Source of the DNA: Roseimicrobium sp. ORNL1
GTDB lineage: Bacteria; Verrucomicrobiota; Verrucomicrobiia; Verrucomicrobiales; Verrucomicrobiaceae
DNA length: 64,000 bases
NCBI RefSeq assembly: GCF_011044495.1
Contig: NZ_CP049143.1
Location: 1,922,001 to 1,986,000 of the forward strand
Direction of reading: 5' to 3'
Part shown: piece after piece, positions 26,848-33,987 of the stretch
Layout: each line of letters begins with the position of its first letter
Numbering within the stretch: the first letter of the stretch is position 1
Made by a program: the position numbers and the translations under genes
The notes under the pieces: generated by a model
Seen by the model: only the letters and a program-made list of their open reading frames with translations
Told to the model about the DNA's origin: nothing
The model's database searches: none

Positions 26848-26933
26848 GCCGGTGCGGAGCGAAATGGAAAGGAGAGCGTGGAGTGGTTTACGGCATTGTG
26901 CGTGGCGAATTTCTTGAGAAGAACGCTGATGTC

Positions 26934-26948
26934 ATGTTATGGTAACAT
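26934..26948. promoter_or_regulatory. Candidate operator of the LacI-type regulator
   Basis: ATGTTA-TGG-TAACAT is a perfect 6-bp inverted repeat with a 3-bp centre. It ends 3 bp before the regulator's ATG and lies 87 bp from the sialidase start, within the only intergenic region shared by both. Its place over the ribosome-binding region suggests autorepression. Binding by this regulator is inferred from position only. Confidence 0.6.
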
Positions 26949-26951
26949 CCC

Positions 26952-28004
26952 ATGGCCACTGCCGGACCCTCTGTGAATGCCACTGTCAGCCTGCAAGACA
27001 TCGCCACGCGAGCAGGCGTGTCCGCCATGACGGTTTCCCGCGTGTTGCGCAATTCACCCCGTGTGGCGGAGGCGACGAAGAAGAAGGTGATGCAGGCCGC
27101 CCGGGCGCTGAAGTACCAGCCGGACCCGCACCTCGCGCGCATGATGACCATGGTGCGCAGCCGCAAGGCCCCGCGTGTGAGCGCCGTGCTGGCCGTGGTG
27201 CGGGAGGGCGCACCGCAGGATGCGCTGCATGATACGGCATATCAGTATGTATCCATTGGTGATATCCGCAGCCGAGCCGAGAAGCACGGCTACCATGCGG
27301 AGGAGTTCTGGCTGGGTCGGGATGGCATCACGCCCGCACGTCTGGGCACGGTGCTGCAGGCACGCGGCATTGAGGGCATGATCGTCTCACCGCAGTCCTC
27401 GCAGATGCTGTGCGCGCAGATTGATTACTCACCCTTTGCCGCCGTGACCTTCGGCTACGGGTTGAAGCAGCCATCATTGCATCGCGCCGCGGGAAACATG
27501 ACGCTTGGCGTGCAGATGGCCACGGCACAGCTTGCCGCGCGCGGGTACAAGCGCATCGGCCTCGCCGTCACCCGTTGGGTGGATGACCGCGCGGAGCACG
27601 CGTACAGCGGCGCCATGCTGCACTTCCAGCAGGGCGTGCCGAAGAGCGCTCGCGTGCCCATCCTGCTTTTCCCGCACAATGACCTGCGCAAGTGTGCCTC
27701 CGTCTTCAAGGAGTGGATGAAGATGCACAAGCCCGATGCGCTCATCTCTTTCGACACCTATGTGCCCGACTGGCTGAAACAACTCGGCCTGCGCATCCCG
27801 GAGGACATCGGCCTCGTGGTGCATGACTGGACGCATCGCATGAAAGGACTCGCGGGCATCTACCAGCGGCGCGATGAAGTCGCCGCAGCCGGTGTGGATC
27901 TGGTGGCCACGCAACTCCTGCAACACGAGCGCGGCGTGCCGGAGGTGCCCCGGCAGATTCTGATACCGCCCGCGTGGATGGAGGGTGGAAGTGTACGAGG
28001 GTAA
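26952..28004 (+). CDS. LacI-family transcriptional regulator of the sialidase cluster
   Basis: 350 aa. The N-terminal LacI helix-turn-helix (VSLQDIATRAGVSAMTVSRVL, about 13-33) is followed by the hinge region (KVMQAARALKYQPDPHLARM) and a periplasmic-binding-protein-like sensor domain (IGDIRSRAEKHGYHAEEFW, RGIEGMIVSPQSS, YKRIGLAVTRWVDDRAEHAYSG). LacI proteins usually repress adjacent catabolic genes and release DNA when a sugar or sugar phosphate binds. It is divergent from, and adjacent to, the sialidase-symporter-kinase-aldolase cluster, so local control is likely. The ATG at 26952 directly follows a palindrome. Confidence 0.92.
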   Translation: MATAGPSVNATVSLQDIATRAGVSAMTVSRVLRNSPRVAEATKKKVMQAARALKYQPDPHLARMMTMVRSRKAPRVSAVLAVVREGAPQDALHDTAYQYVSIGDIRSRAEKHGYHAEEFWLGRDGITPARLGTVLQARGIEGMIVSPQSSQMLCAQIDYSPFAAVTFGYGLKQPSLHRAAGNMTLGVQMATAQLAARGYKRIGLAVTRWVDDRAEHAYSGAMLHFQQGVPKSARVPILLFPHNDLRKCASVFKEWMKMHKPDALISFDTYVPDWLKQLGLRIPEDIGLVVHDWTHRMKGLAGIYQRRDEVAAAGVDLVATQLLQHERGVPEVPRQILIPPAWMEGGSVRG

Positions 28005-28023
28005 ACGCAAGGCAGCAAAGAAG

Positions 28024-28396
28024 TTGAAGGAGGTTAGGCGTCCCGCCTGACAGTGGGCGTTAGGCGTCTCGCCTGACCGAAACTCCGCTAACCTACTCGC
28101 TCATCACACCGCAAGGCCGTTTCCGGTTAACCGCAAAAGGGCAGAGAGGCAAAGGACGCAGAGGAGTGAGAGGGTTTGGCGCTGGGTAGGCGATGTGTTG
28201 AGGAATGGTGCGTCTCGTTGCAGAGGAGGCAAAGACGCGCAGGACGCGTGAACACCTGCCATCTAGACCTTTGTGTCTTTTTGCGTTTTCTTGCGGCTAT
28301 CCCTTCAATCGGAGCTGAGGCGATGAACTGAGTGGAGTTGCGGTCAGGCGAGACGCCTAACGCCCACTGTCAGGCGGGACGCCTAACCTCCTTCAA
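28024..28396. repeat. Mobile-like element with 56-bp perfect inverted ends
   Basis: The arms 28024-28079 and 28341-28396 are identical as reverse complements over all 56 bases. Each arm holds two inner hairpins (TAGGCGTCCCGCCTGA and TAGGCGTCTCGCCTGA). The similarity continues weakly outward (GCAGCAAAG on both sides). The 261-bp interior has no gene, but it contains CGTCTCGTTGCAGAGGAGGC and TTTTGCGTTTTCTTGCGGCT, which recur in the degenerate copy at 29296. It fills the gap between the regulator and the next gene. Confidence 0.9.
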
Positions 28397-28434
28397 TTCC
28401 TTTGCTGCTTCGCTGCTTTGCGTTTCACCTCACC

Positions 28435-29208
28435 TCATCGCCGCCCACTCGCCCGGTCGACCATGTTTTCGTAGATCTTCCTGCGCTCCTCCATACCGAG
28501 GCCCTGATTGCGGATGCCAATCATCTGGCGGTTGATGTCCTCGCGTTGTTGCACGCTCAGGCGGGAGAGTTTCTCTACCATCTCGGGGGGCGGCTGGCGC
28601 GGGTAGCCATCGGAGGTGAATCCTTCCTTGTAGTTCACAGCGGCCTTTTTCGCCTCTTCGACCTCAGCGGTGTTCAGCGGGCGTGGGCTGCCGCCGGGGC
28701 CTCCGCCTCCACCGGATGAGCCATTGCCATTGCCATTGCCAGCACCGCTGCCGCCTGTGCCCGACGAGCGTGCGGGTCTGGGGGGCGGCTTCTGGTAGCG
28801 AATCACGGTGATCTGTCCGCCCTGCATTTGAACCTTCGCCGTCCACGTGTGCATCTGGGCCGGGTCACCGCCGATGCCAATCAACTGCCATCCCTCGCGG
28901 CTCGGCGTCTTGGAGACCACGTGGGATTCCATGGTCTGGGTATCCAGGAGCGTGGCCACCATTTCATTGTTGATGTGCGCTACGCCCGTGAGGATGAGGG
29001 AATCCGAAATGCCCAGCGAGCGGGTGAAGGGAGAGTTCGCGAGGAGCCCTTGGAAGGCGTCGCTCTTCAGCGGCTGTGGCAGGTCCTCATCAGGGACCGT
29101 GGCGGGTGATGCCGGTGCCGCCTCAGGTGGCATCTCGGCGCCACCAGCCGTCATCATCACTATGCCACACAGCAACACGCTCGCGAGAAGGATGCGACGC
29201 GACGTCAT
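28435..29208 (-). CDS. Secreted or anchored protein of unknown function with a Gly-rich linker
   Basis: 257 aa from the ATG at 29208; an in-frame GTG at 29244 would add 12 residues. A signal or anchor segment (RRILLASVLLCGIVMMTAGGA) is followed by a short globular region (about 40-150) with LTGVAHINNEMVATLLDTQTM and MQGGQITVIRYQKPPPRP. Then come a Gly/Asn/Ser-rich linker (about 160-185) and a helical C-terminus with RLSVQQREDINRQMIGIRNQ. I do not recognise the family. The repeat elements on both sides make operon membership unlikely. Confidence 0.6.
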   Translation of the reverse strand: MTSRRILLASVLLCGIVMMTAGGAEMPPEAAPASPATVPDEDLPQPLKSDAFQGLLANSPFTRSLGISDSLILTGVAHINNEMVATLLDTQTMESHVVSKTPSREGWQLIGIGGDPAQMHTWTAKVQMQGGQITVIRYQKPPPRPARSSGTGGSGAGNGNGNGSSGGGGGPGGSPRPLNTAEVEEAKKAAVNYKEGFTSDGYPRQPPPEMVEKLSRLSVQQREDINRQMIGIRNQGLGMEERRKIYENMVDRASGRR

Positions 29209-29295
29209 CGCCTTCTTCACCAGCAGCTGGGACAGTGGAGTCACGGGTTGGGATACGGCGGGGACTCGGGGCGAACTTTCATCGGAAGATGAAGG

Positions 29296-29489
29296 AGGTT
29301 AGGCCTCTGGCCTGACGTCACCGGCCGCTCAACATGCAGTGACCTGGCAACGTCTCGTTGCAGAGGAGGCGGAGACGCGCAGAATGCCTGTTGCCCAATC
29401 TCTGTGCTTTTTGCGGCTATTCCTTCAGTCGATGTATAGGCAGGAAGCCGGGTCTCCTGACCGGACAGTGGTTGGCGGGTCTCCTGACC
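29296..29489. repeat. Degenerate relative of the 28024-28396 element joined to REP copy B
   Basis: It starts GAAGGAGGTTAGGC as the perfect element does, carries CGTCTCGTTGCAGAGGAGGC and CTTTTTGCGGCTATTCCTTC, and runs into a decayed REP (29442-29489, CCGGGTCTCCTGACCGGACA). The 385-bp gap here contains no gene. Confidence 0.75.
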
Positions 29490-29593
29490 TGTCTGTCAGC
29501 AGCCCGTGACTTCACCCTAAAAGGGCTCGCAAAACCCAACAATTCCCGATTGAGTTGTGTTTGTATCTGTGTTGATCAAAGCCCCCCAACTGC

Positions 29594-30667
29594 ATGAAAA
29601 GACTTACCTCGCTCGTCCTCACGCTTGCCTTGACCTTGGCAGGCATGGCTCATGGTGCCGATGGCTTCAAGACTGGCGGCGTTATTCTCTATCAGACGAA
29701 TGACGTGCTGCTGACGCGCGCGCCGGAGGTCAAGGTGCTGGCGGCATACACGAAGGCCATCGAAGCGGCATGCCATGAGTATTTCACCAAGGAGGCAAGC
29801 CCGAAGTCCCCCTTCTACGTGGTGACGGCAGTGAAACCCGGCAAGGTGGCGAGGGTGTGGTTCATCACGCCTGACGAGAAAGAGATTGCGCGCCTCGAAC
29901 CGCTCAAGAAGAAGCTGGAAGCCCTGCCCGCGATAGCGGTGAAAGAAGGTCCCGTCGTCTTTGCCATAGCGGATGAGGCCACAATAAAATCGGACAGCCA
30001 AAAGGCCGAAAACCCGCCCATCCCGGTGGAGTGGCAGAAAGCTGCAGCCAAGAGCCCAAAGGAAAACCTGGTGATCCCGGATGACCTCCTCGCCCTGGTG
30101 TGGCCGGATACGGCAGAGGAAAAGGCTGCCGCGAAGGCCACGGTGGACGAGTTCGTGGAGCAAATCCTGGACCCGCTCGGTGGCAAAATCCCCAGGCCCA
30201 AAGCCTGGCACTACTCGGAAAGCCACAACGGACCCGCTTTCATGTGGACCATCTCCGAGCAGGACATCGCCAGTGGCGGCGGTTATGAAACCGGCGTGCG
30301 CATCCAGGCCTTCTTCGGGCTGAAGGAGAAAACCGGGAAGACGCCGAAGGAATTCCTCCAGGGATTCCTCGAGAACAAACAGAAGGGCAATGTGAAAGTC
30401 CTCTCTACATGCGAGGAGAAGGAGCAGGGCATGTTCACCCGCACCTGCCTGGAGGTGGAGGAGGGGAAGTACCGCATCCTGTACTCGCTCTTTTGGACCA
30501 CGGGGGACGACCTCGATGCCGGCGTGGTGATGATCTCCGGCGCTCCGAAGGAACAATGGGACCGCTACGCCCCCATCTTTAACCGCATGACGAATTTCCA
30601 GCTCCTCGACATGAAGAAGATCGAGGCGGACGCGGCGAAGGAGGAGGCTGCAGAAGGGAAGAAGTAG
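29594..30667 (+). CDS. Secreted protein of unknown function
   Basis: 357 aa with a signal peptide (MKRLTSLVLTLALTLAGMAHGA, about 1-22). The mature protein is rich in Lys and Glu and looks alpha/beta (FYVVTAVKPGKVARVWFITPDEKE; HYSESHNGPAFMWTISEQDIASGGG; TRTCLEVEEGKYRILYSLFWTTGDD). The C-terminal 20 residues are a charged helix. No motif or family is recognised. The gene is isolated between repeat elements, and no promoter could be assigned. Confidence 0.65.
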   Translation: MKRLTSLVLTLALTLAGMAHGADGFKTGGVILYQTNDVLLTRAPEVKVLAAYTKAIEAACHEYFTKEASPKSPFYVVTAVKPGKVARVWFITPDEKEIARLEPLKKKLEALPAIAVKEGPVVFAIADEATIKSDSQKAENPPIPVEWQKAAAKSPKENLVIPDDLLALVWPDTAEEKAAAKATVDEFVEQILDPLGGKIPRPKAWHYSESHNGPAFMWTISEQDIASGGGYETGVRIQAFFGLKEKTGKTPKEFLQGFLENKQKGNVKVLSTCEEKEQGMFTRTCLEVEEGKYRILYSLFWTTGDDLDAGVVMISGAPKEQWDRYAPIFNRMTNFQLLDMKKIEADAAKEEAAEGKK

Positions 30668-30824
30668 GGTCGATTAGAGGTGAGTGGTAAGCGGTGCGAC
30701 GGTAGTCAGTGTGGCGGTGGAGTTTGGATCGCGGTGGCGTATGCCGCGCGAATATGAATAACCGCAAAAAAACACAAAAACGCAGCGCTAGGGATGTGGG
30801 CTGTGGCATGGCGGGTGGCGGCAC

Positions 30825-30876
30825 AGGAGGTCGGGTCTCCTGACCGGACAGCGTCTGTCGGGTTTTCCTACCCGCC
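30825..30876 (+). repeat. REP copy C
   Basis: The same 52-nt family as copy A, with the first hairpin slightly altered (CCGGACAGCGTCTGTCGG) and the second, TCGGGT...ACCCGCC, nearly kept. It lies between two plus-strand genes, next to a TTTTTTGCGG-type remnant at about 30760-30785. Confidence 0.88.
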
Positions 30877-30915
30877 ACTTTTTGGCTGTGTTTTTATGAA
30901 ACTGCGCTAAGCTTG

Positions 30916-31245
30916 ATGGCAACCATGAACTGGTATGTGCCGCTCCTTGTCACGGGACTGTTCCTCGCATTTTCTGCGACGGTCTTCCTGGTGTCGCTTG
31001 CCATCAGCCATAAGATGCTGGCAGGAAATGCTGACTACCAGAAGCAGCGAAGATTTCTTTTGGTGATGTGGGCTGGCTTTACCTTTTTTACTCTGGTGGA
31101 TATGGGGATTGACCGACTATATGGAAAGCCTGTCTCGCTGGTGGATTTGATGATTGGATTCATGGGGGTCGCGTGGGGATTTGCGCTTGTCTTCTTTGGG
31201 CAGCGCATGGCAGCTCGTTTGTTGGGGTTTCAACTGCCTCGCTGA
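30916..31245 (+). CDS. Small membrane protein of unknown function
   Basis: 109 aa from the ATG at 30916; an ATG at 30925 is equally possible. Three hydrophobic segments (about 5-27, 46-63 and 74-95) suggest an integral membrane protein with short loops. A basic patch follows helix 1 (SHKMLAGNADYQKQRR). There is no recognised family. It is a single gene, followed by a large palindromic element. Confidence 0.55.
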   Translation: MATMNWYVPLLVTGLFLAFSATVFLVSLAISHKMLAGNADYQKQRRFLLVMWAGFTFFTLVDMGIDRLYGKPVSLVDLMIGFMGVAWGFALVFFGQRMAARLLGFQLPR

Positions 31246-31365
31246 GAGCAGATGCGACCCATGGCTGTGGAGACTACTGAGGTGGGTTTGGTTTGGAGGC
31301 GCGTTCTCGTTGCTCGCGGTGGAGGCGGGATGAACACATGATGTTTCGCTTGGGCGCTCTCCGCA

Positions 31366-31626
31366 GCCGCGCCCTGAAGGGGCGCAGGAGCCCAGCCCAG
31401 GGTTAGGGAGCTTCAGGCGACCGACACCCTGGGTGGTGTATCAGAATGTATTCGACCCTGAAAGGGTCGGGGAGTCGTGGAATGGCGAATGCAATATGGC
31501 AGACCTTCGCGGCACTCTCCTCGACCCCTTCAGGGTCGGATGATTTTTTTGGATGCCGACCCAGGGTGTCGGTCGCCAAGGCTCCCTAACCCTGGCTGAG
31601 CTCCTGCTGCCCTTCAGGCAGCGGCT
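31366..31626. repeat. 261-bp palindromic element with about 65-bp imperfect inverted arms
   Basis: The arms 31366-31434 and 31559-31626 share CCCTGAAGG...GCAGGAGC, CCAGGGTTAGGGAGC and a perfect 19-bp block (GGCGACCGACACCCTGGGT at 31416-31434 against 31559-31577). A smaller inner hairpin pair (GACCCTGAAAGGGTC and GACCCCTTCAGGGTC) lies between them. No gene is in this 394-bp gap. Confidence 0.85.
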
Positions 31627-31639
31627 GCCAGGACCAATG

Positions 31640-32131
31640 TCATTTCTTTTGAGGTGGAGCTTTTTTGTCAGCAGCTATGTCGATTCTCTTCACATCCTTC
31701 ACCTCACGGAGGAGGTTCTTTTGCCACTCACCTTTCTCCCAACCCGATTTGTCCTTCCACGCACGTGCATCCTGCTCACTCGATAACGGATGTTGCAGGA
31801 CATCGAGCAGCACCATCAAGGTGTTTTCTCTAAAGACTTTTTCGTCGCCAACTTGAAGTGTCGGATGTGGCTTCGACTTGGGTTTCCGTTCCTTGTCATC
31901 AGCCTCATACCAGATGACCATATCCGTGACTTGCACAAAGCCTTCAAACTTCGCGATGAACCAGGCGTTATTTTCATGCAGCAGGCAGGTGTCACCTGTT
32001 GCGTGCACGTAGTCTGGCGTTTCGGCTATTGTTGACTCCAGGCAGGAAAGGAGGAATGCCGTCAGTAATGCGAGAGTTCTCCCTGCGTATAAGGAGTGCG
32101 TGAGTGCTGCATTCCATGAGTGCTTTTTCAT
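31640..32131 (-). CDS. Secreted protein of unknown function
   Basis: 163 aa from the ATG at 32131, opening a long signal peptide (SLYAGRTLALLTAFLLSCLESTIAE, cut near 37). The mature part is small and charged (AWFIAKFEGFVQVTDMVIWYEADDKERKPKSKPH) and ends in a Lys/Pro-rich tail. The family is unknown. A longer frame from 32188 adds 19 residues and would spoil the signal peptide. The gene is isolated. Confidence 0.55.
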   Translation of the reverse strand: MKKHSWNAALTHSLYAGRTLALLTAFLLSCLESTIAETPDYVHATGDTCLLHENNAWFIAKFEGFVQVTDMVIWYEADDKERKPKSKPHPTLQVGDEKVFRENTLMVLLDVLQHPLSSEQDARAWKDKSGWEKGEWQKNLLREVKDVKRIDIAADKKAPPQKK

Positions 32132-32208
32132 GGAGCTGATTATCGAGAAACTGCGAAAAACGGCAATCGCAATGGTGTTGTGGCGCACAGGATAAAGCCG
32201 CTTGTTCG

Positions 32209-32260
32209 GGCGGGTAGGAAAACCCGCCGGACGCTGTCCGGTCAGGAGACCCTACTTCCT
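32209..32260 (-). repeat. REP copy D (inverted)
   Basis: A 52-nt copy of the RAYT-linked repeat on the minus strand, differing by one base in the first block (AAGTAGGGTC for AAGTCGGGTC). Both hairpins are intact. It lies between the convergent 3' end of the DUF1501 gene and the start of the previous gene. Confidence 0.9.
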
Positions 32261-32296
32261 ATCTGTGCTGCGTCCAATGTGATGGCACGACTTCGC

Positions 32297-33751
32297 CTAC
32301 GCGATCAACTCCTTAATCACCTGCCCGCCAAACTGCGACAGCTGCTTGAAGCGTCCCGCGTGATAAAACGTCAACCGGTTGTCATCCAGCCCGAGCAAGC
32401 GCAATAGGGTCACGTGCAAGTCACGCACGTGGTGCACGCATTCCACGGCTTCGGCGCCGGTTTCATCGGTGGCGCCGATGGTGTGGCCAGCTTTGACACC
32501 GCCGCCGGCGAACCAGATGGTCATGGCTTTGGGATTGTGGTCGCGGCCGTAAGCGGTGCCGCCGCGCACGCCGTTGTCGGGTGAGCGTCCGAATTCACCG
32601 CACCACACCACGAGGGTGTCCTCCAGCATGCCGCGCTGCTTCAGGTCGGCGATGAGGGCGGCGATGGGTTTATCCACGGCGCCGATGAGGTTCGCATGGG
32701 CGCGCTCGATGTAGTCGTGACTGTCCCACGTGCCGGCGTAGAGTTGCACGAAGCGCACGCCCTGCTCCACGAGCTTCCGCGCGAGCAGGCACTTGCGGCC
32801 AAAGGCATCCGTGCGGTCGTTGCCGATGCCGTAGTGCTCCAGGGTCTTCGGGTCTTCCTTGGACAAATCGAGAATGCCCGGCACCTGCATCTGCATGCGG
32901 AAGGCGAGCTCGTAGTTCTCCATGCGGGCGGAGAGTTCGCCGTGCCACGGATGCTCGGCGAGGTGCTCCTGATTGAGCTTCGCGAGCAGGTCGAGATTCG
33001 CGCGCTGCAGCTCGGGTGTGATGCCCTTGGGCGGTTGCAGGTCGAGAATGGGCGAGCCCTTCGCGCGCAGCGGGGTGCCCTGGAAGCTGGCAGGCAGGTA
33101 GCCGTTGCTCCAGTTTGAGGAGCCGCCCTGCGGGTAGCTCACCTCGGGCAGCACCACGAAGCCGGGCAGGTCCTGATTCACACTGCCCAGGCCATAGGTG
33201 GTCCACGAGCCGATGGCCGGGTCGCCGCCGAAGCGGTTGCCGGTATTCATCTGATACATGGCGGTGGGGTGATTCACCGAGTCCACCTGGCAGCCGCGGT
33301 AGAAGCAGAGGTCATCCGCCACGTGCTGCAGATTTTCCCACAGCGTGCACATGTCCGCGCCGCTCTGGCCGGCCTTGCGGAACTGGAAGGGGCTCTGCAC
33401 GAAGTAGCGTTTCCCACCGGACATGGCGGACTGCTGCTTGTCCGTGCGGGTGAATTCCTTCAGGTGCTGCTTCGCCAGCACGGGCTTCGGGTCAAAGGTA
33501 TCGATGTGCGAGGGGCCGCCCTCCATCATGAGGAAGATGCAGCGCTTCGCCTTCGCCTCCACGTGGCCTTCCTTCGGAGCGAGTGGTCCAAGTTTCTTCT
33601 GCTGCTCTTCCGCTGCCAGCAGGGTGGAAAGGGCGACACTGCCCACGCTCGCGCCGAGCCCATAGACAAACTCACGGCGCGTGGGGGCCCACAGGGCGCG
33701 TCCTCCCGAACAAGGGAAGCGATGGCTGGTGCTGGAAAGGGCAGGGTGCAT
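32297..33751 (-). CDS. DUF1501 protein with Tat-type signal
   Basis: 484 aa from the ATG at 33751. A twin-arginine signal (TRREFVYGLGASVGSVALSTLLAAEE, about 24-49) precedes the DUF1501 domain. Seen are FLMMEGGPSHIDTFDPKP near the start of the mature part, LYAGTWDSHDYI in the middle and VVWCGEFGRSPDNGVRGGTAYGRDHNP (metal-site-like acidic and His residues, sulfatase/phosphatase-like fold). DUF1501 genes in Planctomycetota and Verrucomicrobiota are normally paired with a DUF1549/DUF1553 cytochrome-like partner. No partner is present here, so the gene is solitary. It is probably periplasmic, and its reaction is unknown. Confidence 0.88.
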   Translation of the reverse strand: MHPALSSTSHRFPCSGGRALWAPTRREFVYGLGASVGSVALSTLLAAEEQQKKLGPLAPKEGHVEAKAKRCIFLMMEGGPSHIDTFDPKPVLAKQHLKEFTRTDKQQSAMSGGKRYFVQSPFQFRKAGQSGADMCTLWENLQHVADDLCFYRGCQVDSVNHPTAMYQMNTGNRFGGDPAIGSWTTYGLGSVNQDLPGFVVLPEVSYPQGGSSNWSNGYLPASFQGTPLRAKGSPILDLQPPKGITPELQRANLDLLAKLNQEHLAEHPWHGELSARMENYELAFRMQMQVPGILDLSKEDPKTLEHYGIGNDRTDAFGRKCLLARKLVEQGVRFVQLYAGTWDSHDYIERAHANLIGAVDKPIAALIADLKQRGMLEDTLVVWCGEFGRSPDNGVRGGTAYGRDHNPKAMTIWFAGGGVKAGHTIGATDETGAEAVECVHHVRDLHVTLLRLLGLDDNRLTFYHAGRFKQLSQFGGQVIKELIA

Positions 33752-33848
33752 CGGCAGGAGAGGGGGGCTCGTGAGCGGAGCGGCGTGGGCGCTGCTTCTT
33801 CTGCGTGTAACGATGCGGATCACCCGTTTTGGACAGGAAATTGCAATG

Positions 33849-33860
33849 TCGACATGTCGA
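33849..33860. promoter_or_regulatory. Perfect 12-bp palindrome upstream of the DUF1501 gene
   Basis: TCGACATGTCGA lies about 100 bp upstream of the DUF1501 start and outside the adjoining repeat. It could be an operator; there is no direct support beyond symmetry. Confidence 0.35.
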
Positions 33861-33872
33861 AAACCAAGTGCT

Positions 33873-33963
33873 GGATTTCAACACAGAGACACGGAGGATT
33901 TTTAAAAAGAGCGTTCTCTTAAGCTCTGTGTCTTTGTGTCTCTGTGACTCCGTGTTGAAATCC
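33873..33963. repeat. 91-bp palindromic repeat of the ACACAGAGAC family
   Basis: The ends GGATTTCAACAC and GTGTTGAAATCC are perfect inverses, followed inward by AGAGACACGGAG against CTCTGTGACTC. This is the complete form of the repeat seen as halves beside the IS3 element. Confidence 0.75.
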
Positions 33964-33987
33964 CTGATTCCCCACTCGCGAGCAAAT

